Positions 1-5,794 of a DNA stretch of 7,991 bases are shown piece after piece (positions within the stretch are counted from its first letter, which is position 1; each line of letters starts with the position of its first letter). Where the stretch lies: NCBI GenBank assembly GCA_910583815.1, contig CAJTZB010000118.1, forward strand, positions 1-7,991, written 5' to 3'. A model generated the notes under the pieces. It saw only the letters and a list, made by a program, of their open reading frames with translations, did no database searches and was not told the origin of the DNA. Made by a program: the position numbers and the translations under genes. Origin of the DNA: an uncultured Lachnospiraceae bacterium (GTDB lineage: Bacteria; Bacillota; Clostridia; Lachnospirales; Lachnospiraceae).

Positions 1-1
1 T

Positions 2-2980
2 TCGGATGTCAGCTTTTCCCGGCTTCCGTCGAAAAAGCAGGATGCAGAAGAGTGGAAAAAAGAACGTGCCAAGGCTTTGCGTGCGGCAATGAAAGATATT
101 ATTGCAAAGCTGAAGAAAGATTTCTTTTATGAACCGTTTTCTGAAATGCAAGAAGAACTGTTTGCAATGAAAGAGCCGGTTGGGGCGCTGGTACAGCTGA
201 CGCTTGATTTTATGGAACGCCTAAGTGCTGCAAAGGAAGAAAAAAACCTGCTCGATTTTTCGGATTTGGAACAGTTTTCTTTACAGATATTAGTAGGCAA
301 GGAAGATGGACTGCCGGTTCCTACAGAAGCGGCAAGGCTGCTTGCTGCGCGTTATGATGAAATTATGATTGACGAGTATCAGGACAGCAATCTTGTGCAG
401 GAATATATTCTTGGAAGTATTTCGGGGGAGTGGGACGGACACCCGAACCTGTTTATGGTCGGAGATGTCAAACAGAGTATTTACCGTTTCCGTATGGCGC
501 GTCCACAGCTTTTTACCGAAAAATATGAACGCTATGTATATGAGGAAACAGCGACACACCGGAAGATAGATTTGAATAAAAACTTTCGCAGCAGAGAAAG
601 CGTACTGGAATCAGTAAACCTTCTGTTTGCCGGACTGATGCGAAGAGATGTGACCGAAATAGAATATGATATAACGGCGCGGCTAAACTATGGTGGGCTG
701 TATTGTGAGGATACAAAGGAGCACCGCACGGAACTGCTGCTTGTTGACGCGGAAAATATGGAAGAAACAGCAACTGATGGGGTAGAACAGGAACTTGAAA
801 AGCAAGAAGCAGAACAGGAGCAGACAGCAGAAGAAGAACAGAACGTAATACAGACCGAGGCGCTTGCAGTTGCCATGCGTATCAAGGAGCTGCTTTCTGA
901 AGGAATGCAGCTATCAGGAAAGCAGGGACATCAGGCGGTACGCTATGAAGATATTGTGATCCTGCTCCGCACGATGGCAGGATGGTCAGAGACGTTCTTA
1001 GAAGTATTGACCGGGCAGGGTATTCCGGCGTATGCCGATACAGGTTCTGGATATTTTCGTGCGATGGAAGTTTTAAAGACCCTGAGTTTTTTGAGGATTT
1101 TGGATAACCCAAAGCAGGATATTCCATTTGCGGCGGTTCTGCATTCTCCGATTGCGGGCTGTACCTCGGAAGAGCTTGCGGTAATTCGTACTTTATTTGG
1201 GGTGATTTCGGAGAAGGAAAAAAAACAGAGGACATTATATGAAGCGGCGCGGCTTGCCTATGAAAGTGCAAAAGAAGAGGATTTGGATGGCAAAGCAGAT
1301 GGAAAATCAGAAGGGGCCGTTATTTCTAAAGAGCTTTCTCAGAAGCTGTGTTCCTTTTTTAAACTGTATGACCGTTTGCATACAGAAGCAGAGTATATCA
1401 GTCTGCATGAGCTGTTAGAGCATTTTTATGAATACAGTGGTTATTACGATACGGTTTCCGTTATGCCGGGTGGAGAGCGGCGCAGGGGCAATCTGGATAT
1501 GCTTGTAGTAAAAGCAAAGCAATATGAGAAAACAAGCTATAGCGGACTCTATGATTTTCTGAGATATATGGAAAAACTTGTAAAATACGAAGTGGACTTT
1601 GGGGAGGCAAAAGCAGAGAGCTCCGGCAGTATGGTTCGCATCATGAGCATCCACAAAAGCAAGGGACTGGAGTTTCCGGTTGTGTTTGTCTGCGGCATGG
1701 AAAAGAAGTTCAATCGAATGGATACAAGAGAGAGGCTGATTTTCCATCCGGACTATGGCATTGGTGCTGATTTTGTGGATGCCGAACTCCGTGTGAAAGG
1801 TCCGACGCTTTGGAAAAAAGCGTTGGTCAGGAAGATGACACAAGAAATGCTTTCAGAAGAATTGCGTGTGCTTTATGTTGCGATGACCCGCGCAAAGGAA
1901 AAGCTGATTCTTACAGGAGTCCTGAAATCTTATGAGGATCGGCTGGCGGCATGGGAGGAGCGTGCGTCTGCAAAGGATGCAGGAGGGCTTTTGTCAGTGC
2001 ATTTGCTTGGCGCGGCAACCTATTTTGACTTTGTATGCCCAATGATTTTGGGTCATCCGTCAGCAGAGGATTATTTTCTGATTCGCAGAGTGACAAGAGA
2101 GCAGTCGGCGATAGCAGCAGGAGAACATGAGTGGAATATAGAGCGTATGTTCCAGACTCTTTATGAACTGGAGCGCGGGGCAGAAGAGGATTCTAAAATT
2201 TCTATAAAACTACGTTCCCTGCTTGAAAGATGGGAGAATTACTGCTATCCTTTTAAAAAAGAGGCGGACCTTCCAATGAAAGTAACAGTTTCGGAACTGA
2301 AACGTCTGAGCCTTGAAGAAGAGGAAGAGCAGCTGCAAGGCTTGTTTGGCCTGGAACAGCCTGTGCAGGTTCTGCCAGAAGAACAGGCAGAACCCAATGC
2401 AGTTTTTTTGGAAGAGGAAGAGATTTCCTATCCAAATTTTTTGAAGCCGGAACAGCAGCTTTCCGGCAGTGAACGAGGTACAGTGTACCACCGTGTACTG
2501 TCATTGCTTCCGATGAAGTTTGATTACACAAAGGACCGGCTGGAAAAGGAGCTTGGGATTTTAGAAGAAGGCGAGAAAATTACCAAGGAGGAACGTTCGC
2601 TTCTGTCTTTAAAAAAACTGCTTTGTTTTTTTGCCTCCTCGCTTGCAAAGCGGATGTGCGCAGCAGCAGAAAGAGGAGCATTGTATAGGGAACAGCCTTT
2701 TGTGCTTGGAATTCCGGCAAAAGAACTCTATCCGGAAGCTGATACATCGGAACCGGTACTTGTACAAGGAATCATGGATGCGTTTTTTGTGGAGGATAAT
2801 GCACTTGTCCTGATGGATTACAAGACAGATTATGTACAATATGATGCAAAGGAGGAACTGACGAAAAAGTACCGGATACAGCTTTTATATTATAAACGAG
2901 CACTGGAACAGCTATATGGGCTTCCGGTCAAAGAAATGAGAATCTATTCTTTTTCAAAGGATTGCGAGTTTGAGGTTTAG
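2..2980 (+). CDS. addA: AddA, ATP-dependent helicase-nuclease subunit A (5' partial)
   Basis: AddA is the UvrD/SF1A helicase plus RecB-type nuclease subunit of the AddAB double-strand-break end-processing complex, the Firmicute counterpart of RecBCD. The frame is open from base 2 with no start, so the first visible Met/Leu codons are internal; about 992 residues are present against roughly 1200-1250 in the family. The N-terminus with the Walker A loop is therefore outside the window. Visible in order are DEYQDSN (motif II, from 371), VGDVKQSIYRFR (motif III, about 458-493), LNKNFRS, SIHKSKGLEFP (motif V, about 1646-1678) and LYVAMTRAKEKL (motif VI, about 1871-1906). The nuclease domain shows GTVYHRVL near 2477, GIMDAFF near 2768, the catalytic DYKTD at 2816-2830 and QLLYYKRAL just after. 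Two Glu/Gln-rich stretches (about 752-850 and 2314-2430) look like linkers. addB is expected upstream. All visible key residues are intact. Confidence 0.96.
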   Translation, partial: SDVSFSRLPSKKQDAEEWKKERAKALRAAMKDIIAKLKKDFFYEPFSEMQEELFAMKEPVGALVQLTLDFMERLSAAKEEKNLLDFSDLEQFSLQILVGKEDGLPVPTEAARLLAARYDEIMIDEYQDSNLVQEYILGSISGEWDGHPNLFMVGDVKQSIYRFRMARPQLFTEKYERYVYEETATHRKIDLNKNFRSRESVLESVNLLFAGLMRRDVTEIEYDITARLNYGGLYCEDTKEHRTELLLVDAENMEETATDGVEQELEKQEAEQEQTAEEEQNVIQTEALAVAMRIKELLSEGMQLSGKQGHQAVRYEDIVILLRTMAGWSETFLEVLTGQGIPAYADTGSGYFRAMEVLKTLSFLRILDNPKQDIPFAAVLHSPIAGCTSEELAVIRTLFGVISEKEKKQRTLYEAARLAYESAKEEDLDGKADGKSEGAVISKELSQKLCSFFKLYDRLHTEAEYISLHELLEHFYEYSGYYDTVSVMPGGERRRGNLDMLVVKAKQYEKTSYSGLYDFLRYMEKLVKYEVDFGEAKAESSGSMVRIMSIHKSKGLEFPVVFVCGMEKKFNRMDTRERLIFHPDYGIGADFVDAELRVKGPTLWKKALVRKMTQEMLSEELRVLYVAMTRAKEKLILTGVLKSYEDRLAAWEERASAKDAGGLLSVHLLGAATYFDFVCPMILGHPSAEDYFLIRRVTREQSAIAAGEHEWNIERMFQTLYELERGAEEDSKISIKLRSLLERWENYCYPFKKEADLPMKVTVSELKRLSLEEEEEQLQGLFGLEQPVQVLPEEQAEPNAVFLEEEEISYPNFLKPEQQLSGSERGTVYHRVLSLLPMKFDYTKDRLEKELGILEEGEKITKEERSLLSLKKLLCFFASSLAKRMCAAAERGALYREQPFVLGIPAKELYPEADTSEPVLVQGIMDAFFVEDNALVLMDYKTDYVQYDAKEELTKKYRIQLLYYKRALEQLYGLPVKEMRIYSFSKDCEFEV

Positions 2981-2989
2981 ACTTAAAAA

Positions 2990-3043
2990 ACAGGGGGTAC
3001 ACTATGAACGGCGGGGGAACCCGTACAATACGGACAGGGGGTA
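2990..3043 (+). promoter_or_regulatory. duplicated ribosome binding site before the spore protein gene
   Basis: The 10-mer ACAGGGGGTA occurs at 2990-2999 and again at 3034-3043. Each copy is followed at SD-like spacing by an in-frame ATG (3004 and 3049). The second copy is the one expected to serve the conserved protein; the first would add a 15-residue Gly/Thr/Arg-rich extension not typical of the family. A small CCGT/ACGG hairpin (3021-3033) lies between them. No clear sigma-G type promoter was recognised here. Confidence 0.5.
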
Positions 3044-3048
3044 TCCTG

Positions 3049-3237
3049 ATGAAAAAGCGTAAACCGATTGTACTTAGTGAGGTAAAACCGGAGGAAAAGA
3101 TAAAATATGAAATTGCAGAAGAACTTGGGCTTTTAGACCGTGTCTTAAAAGATGGCTGGCAGACGTTGTCGGCAAAAGAAACAGGAAGAATTGGCGGGAT
3201 TATGGCAAGACGAAGGAAGCAGCAAGAAAGCAAGTAG
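3049..3237 (+). CDS. alpha/beta-type small acid-soluble spore protein (SASP)
   Basis: A small basic protein of 62 residues related to the alpha/beta SASP family, which coats and protects spore DNA and is degraded at germination by the GPR protease. Residues 19-27 (KYEIAEELG) match the first conserved block, including the Glu-Ile/Phe-Ala context in which GPR cuts. Residues 41-55 (SAKETGRIGGIMARR) match the second DNA-binding block with its Gly-Gly and basic tail. The start at 3049 is chosen because it follows a good SD and gives the usual 60-70 residue length. An in-frame ATG at 3004 with its own SD would give 77 residues. The gene begins 68 nt after addA and could be read from the addA transcript, although sporulation-specific expression would be expected. 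Its stop codon lies 3 nt before the first copy of a 48-bp repeat. Confidence 0.85.
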   Translation: MKKRKPIVLSEVKPEEKIKYEIAEELGLLDRVLKDGWQTLSAKETGRIGGIMARRRKQQESK

Positions 3238-3240
3238 GCG

Positions 3241-3288
3241 AAAATCAGGCTCTGGATAAGTGTGCCGGGAGTGGCTTCTGCGGAACTA
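3241..3288 (+). repeat. 48-bp perfect direct repeat, copy 1
   Basis: Starts AAAATCAGGCTCTGGATAAG and ends TTCTGCGGAACTA. It is identical over 48 bases to 3349-3396, 108 bp downstream. It begins 3 nt after the SASP stop codon. Its segments ATCAGGCT, GTGTGCCG and GGCTTCT are complementary to the arm at 3299-3325. Confidence 0.95.
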
Positions 3289-3330
3289 AAAAAACAGGAG
3301 AAGCCCGGACGGCGCACAGCCTGATATTTT
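3241..3330 (+). other. predicted three-stem RNA hairpin after the SASP gene
   Basis: Read by eye, three helices stack in order: ATCAGGCT (3244-3251) with AGCCTGAT (3318-3325), GTGTGCCG (3260-3267) with CGGCGCAC (3310-3317, one G-U pair), and GGCTTCT (3273-3279) with AGAAGCC (3299-3305). An 8-nt bulge and a small internal loop separate them, and a 19-nt A-rich loop caps them. The 3' side ends in ATATTTT, too short a T-run for a confident terminator. It could be a 3'-end stabiliser, a processed RNA or one half of a switch with copy 2 of the repeat. Confidence 0.55.
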
Positions 3331-3348
3331 GGAAGCAGGAGGCAGACA

Positions 3349-3396
3349 AAAATCAGGCTCTGGATAAGTGTGCCGGGAGTGGCTTCTGCGGAACTA
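3349..3396 (+). repeat. 48-bp perfect direct repeat, copy 2
   Basis: Second identical copy, ending 5 nt before the AGGAGGG ribosome binding site (3402-3408) of the lipid kinase gene. It can pair with the same arm (3299-3325) as copy 1, so the two pairings exclude each other. The kinase frame is open through this copy, with a GTG at 3370, but the strong SD points to the ATG at 3412. Confidence 0.95.
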
Positions 3397-3411
3397 TTAA
3401 TAGGAGGGCAT

Positions 3412-4329
3412 ATGGCAAAACCGAGGTTATTGTTTGTGTATAATCCGAATGCAGGAAAGGCAAAGGTCGGGGCAGGACTGGCCTCCTACATCAGCATATT
3501 TTCAGAGGCAGGCTATGAGGTAATAGCATATCCAACAAAATGTGCTTTGGATGCAAAAGAAACAGTATGTGAGTATTTGAATAGTAAGGCATGTGACCGG
3601 ATTGTCTGTGCAGGAGGGGATGGCACACTCAATGAGGTTGTGGGCGGCAGCATGAGCTGTGATTACCGGGTGCCAATTGGCTATATTCCAGCGGGGACAA
3701 CGAACGACTTTGCATACAGCTTGGGAATACCAACAGAAAAAATAAAGGCAGCAGAACTTGCTGTTTCCGGAAAAGAGTTTTTGTGCGATATTGGGAAGTT
3801 TGAGGAGCAGTATTTTACATATACGGCTGCGTTTGGAATTTTTACTGAAGTCTCTTACGATACACCACAGAATGCGAAAAATCTGCTTGGCAGGACAGCA
3901 TATATTTTAAGCGGAATCAACAGTCTGGCAAGAATCAAAGCATGCCATATGACTATTTGCTGTGATGAGATTGTCTTAGAGGATGATTTTCTCTACGGAA
4001 TGATTGCCAACACAAATTCCATCGGCGGTTTCCGGAATCTGCTGACAAAAGACACGATTTTAGATGACGGCTATTATGAGCTGCTGCTGATTCGTATGCC
4101 GCAGAACTTGTTGGAGCTGAATGCTACAATTGCAGAGCTTTCCAAAGGAAAGTCAGAAAATAAAAATATTTATTATAAGCATGTCAGAGAAGTGCACTTT
4201 TCTACGGAACAGGCAGTGCCTTGGACATTGGATGGAGAATTTGGCGGAGAGCATAAAGAAGGGACGATTCAGGTCATTCCAAAGGCAATTTCGTATATTG
4301 TGGGGGAATTGCCGGCTTCTGCGTCCTGA
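3412..4329 (+). CDS. YegS/BmrU-family lipid kinase (diacylglycerol kinase, DgkB-like)
   Basis: A soluble 305-residue lipid kinase of the DAGK catalytic family, which phosphorylates diacylglycerol (or a related lipid) with ATP and returns it to phospholipid synthesis at the inner face of the membrane. Visible landmarks are NPNAGK (residues 11-16), the nucleotide loop GGDGTLNEV (68-76), PAGTTNDFA (93-101), CDIG with Asp126, AFGIFTEVSY (140-149), LDDGYYELLLIR (217-228) and TLDGEFG (272-278). Lys16, Asp126, Asp219 and Glu276 sit where Staphylococcus aureus DgkB has its functional Lys, Asp, Asp and catalytic Glu. Length agrees with the family (about 300). The start at 3412 is set by AGGAGGG at 3402-3408; a GTG at 3370 in the same frame lies inside the repeat and is unlikely. 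The true lipid substrate cannot be told from sequence. No separate promoter was recognised, so it may be read through from upstream and affected by the hairpins before it. Confidence 0.92.
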   Translation: MAKPRLLFVYNPNAGKAKVGAGLASYISIFSEAGYEVIAYPTKCALDAKETVCEYLNSKACDRIVCAGGDGTLNEVVGGSMSCDYRVPIGYIPAGTTNDFAYSLGIPTEKIKAAELAVSGKEFLCDIGKFEEQYFTYTAAFGIFTEVSYDTPQNAKNLLGRTAYILSGINSLARIKACHMTICCDEIVLEDDFLYGMIANTNSIGGFRNLLTKDTILDDGYYELLLIRMPQNLLELNATIAELSKGKSENKNIYYKHVREVHFSTEQAVPWTLDGEFGGEHKEGTIQVIPKAISYIVGELPASAS

Positions 4330-4362
4330 GTCTTTGAAATATCTGTATACCGACGCTAATAT

Positions 4363-4417
4363 AAAAAAGAACTGCTGCAGGATTTACAATGATACGAAAT
4401 TCTGCAGCAGTTTTTTT
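4363..4417. terminator. bidirectional intrinsic terminator between convergent genes
   Basis: ACTGCTGCAG (4371-4380) pairs perfectly with CTGCAGCAGT (4402-4411). The stem extends inward by GATTT/AAATT pairs to about 15 bp around an 11-nt loop. Seven T follow on the plus strand (4411-4417), and an A-run at 4363-4368 supplies a T-run on the minus strand after a 2-nt gap. It lies between the lipid kinase stop (4329) and the Sel1 gene stop (4451), so it can end both transcripts. Confidence 0.9.
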
Positions 4418-4450
4418 GAAATCAAGTTGTATTATTAAAATGCCGTTTTG

Positions 4451-5773
4451 CTAATAACCAAACTCCTCTAATGCCGCCTGTGCATCCTCATCGCCCTGTT
4501 CTGCGGCCTTTTTATACCATTCTATCGCCTTGTCTATGCTCTGAGGGACGCCGTTGCCGTTTTCATAGAGGCAGCCAAGATTATACTGGGCGCTGGAATC
4601 GCTTTGTTCTGCGGATTTTTTATACCAAAAGGCAGCCTTTGCGTAGTCCTGTCTTACGCCTTCACCGTTTTCGTAGCATAGGGCAAGATTGAACTGTGCA
4701 TCGCCGTTGCCTTGCTCTGCGGCTTTCGTATACCAGAATACAGCTTTTTTGCTGTCCTGGCTGACACCATTGCCTTCATCATAGAATAAAGCAAGGCTAT
4801 ACTGCGCTTCGTCGTTTCCCTGCTCTGCGGCCTTTATATACCATTTTGCGGCCTCTTCGATGTCCTCTGGGACACCGTTGCCGTTTTCATAGCAGCTGCC
4901 TAACTCATACTGTGATTCTGCATGGCCTTGTTCTGCGGCCAGTTTGTAGCAGGCTGCAGCTTTTTCATAATCCTGTTCCACGCCCGTTCCATAGTAATAG
5001 CAGAGGCCAAGAGCGTATTGCCCATTGAGGTTTCCGGCAGCAGCAGCTTCTGCATAATAAGCGGCAGCCTTCTCATCGTTCTGTATTACGGCATCGCCTC
5101 GCTCGTAACACAGTCCAAGATTGTATAAGGCACTTCCGACGCCCTGTTCTGCGGCTTTCGTATACCAGTAGATTGCCTTGTTCATATCCTGTGCTACGCC
5201 GTTTCCATAAAAATAGCAGCTGCCAAGGTTGTTTTGCGAGAAACTGTCGCCAAGTTCGGCGCCTCTCGTATACCAGTAAAAAGCTTTTTCGTAGTCTTGC
5301 TTTACGCCTCGTCCTTCAGAGTAATAATTTGCCAGATTGCATTGCGCAATATAATGGTCCTGCTCGGCAGCCTTTTCATACCAGAAAGCAGCTTTTTCAT
5401 CGTCCTTCTTTACGCCGTCGCCTTTTGCATAACAGTTGGCGATATTGCACTGTGCATCAGGGTCGCCGCCATTGGCTCCCTGCTCATAGAGGGCAACGGC
5501 CTTTGCCATATCTCGTTTTACGCCTTCGCCATTTTCGTAGCAGTAGCCAAGGCTGCGCTGTGCGGCAGCATCGCCTTGTGCAGCAGCTTTTTCAAACCAT
5601 GCGACAGCGGCATTGTAATCTTTTTTGGCATACAAGCCCAGCTTATAGCAGTTGCCCAAGTTGTCCTGCGCATGTGCATAGCCGGATTCTGCGGAGATGC
5701 GGCACTGCTCAAGGTCAAAGTTGTCGTCGGAATATTCGATGTCATAAGGGATAACATTGTTTTCGTTGCTCAT
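4451..5773 (-). CDS. Sel1-repeat (TPR-like) protein, 11 repeats, downstream paralogue
   Basis: A 440-residue solenoid protein. After a 32-residue N-terminal segment (contains NVIPYDIEYS and EQCRISAESG) come exactly eleven 36-residue Sel1 repeats (residues 33-428) of the form AQxxLGxCYxxGxGVxxDxxKAxxWYxKAAEQG, then a 12-residue cap ending in GY. Sel1 repeats are helical pairs that bind other proteins; partner and role here are unknown. There is no signal peptide or hydrophobic segment, so a cytoplasmic location is likely, and no catalytic domain is fused. Eight of eleven repeats carry Cys just before the conserved Tyr. The start is set by AAGGAG at about 5781-5786. The upstream paralogue ends 21 nt before this start, so the two are almost certainly co-transcribed. 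Identity is shared along the whole length with that paralogue, repeat by repeat, which points to a gene duplication. Confidence 0.93.
   Translation of the reverse strand: MSNENNVIPYDIEYSDDNFDLEQCRISAESGYAHAQDNLGNCYKLGLYAKKDYNAAVAWFEKAAAQGDAAAQRSLGYCYENGEGVKRDMAKAVALYEQGANGGDPDAQCNIANCYAKGDGVKKDDEKAAFWYEKAAEQDHYIAQCNLANYYSEGRGVKQDYEKAFYWYTRGAELGDSFSQNNLGSCYFYGNGVAQDMNKAIYWYTKAAEQGVGSALYNLGLCYERGDAVIQNDEKAAAYYAEAAAAGNLNGQYALGLCYYYGTGVEQDYEKAAACYKLAAEQGHAESQYELGSCYENGNGVPEDIEEAAKWYIKAAEQGNDEAQYSLALFYDEGNGVSQDSKKAVFWYTKAAEQGNGDAQFNLALCYENGEGVRQDYAKAAFWYKKSAEQSDSSAQYNLGCLYENGNGVPQSIDKAIEWYKKAAEQGDEDAQAALEEFGY
4490..5677 (-). repeat. coding array of eleven 108-bp Sel1 units
   Basis: Eleven consecutive in-frame 36-codon units without any length change. 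At DNA level a recurrent block on the plus strand (CCCTGTTCTGCGGC followed by TTTNTATACCA) marks each unit's AAEQG and WY region. The units have diverged from each other, so this is an old array rather than recent slippage. Confidence 0.9.
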
Positions 5774-5794
5774 AATATGACTCCTTCTTGTTTA

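Noticed and set aside
2609..2839. Short ORFs on both strands within addA and the lipid kinase gene
   Set aside because: They lie inside strongly conserved coding sequence, have no ribosome binding sites and no recognisable motifs.
3241..3396. Link between the 108-bp spacing of the 48-bp repeats and the 108-bp period of the Sel1 units
   Set aside because: The translated frame through the repeat shows no Sel1 residues, so the equal spacing is most likely coincidence.
3241..3396. CRISPR-like array
   Set aside because: Only two copies, with a spacer of 60 bp that is complementary to the repeat, and no cas genes.
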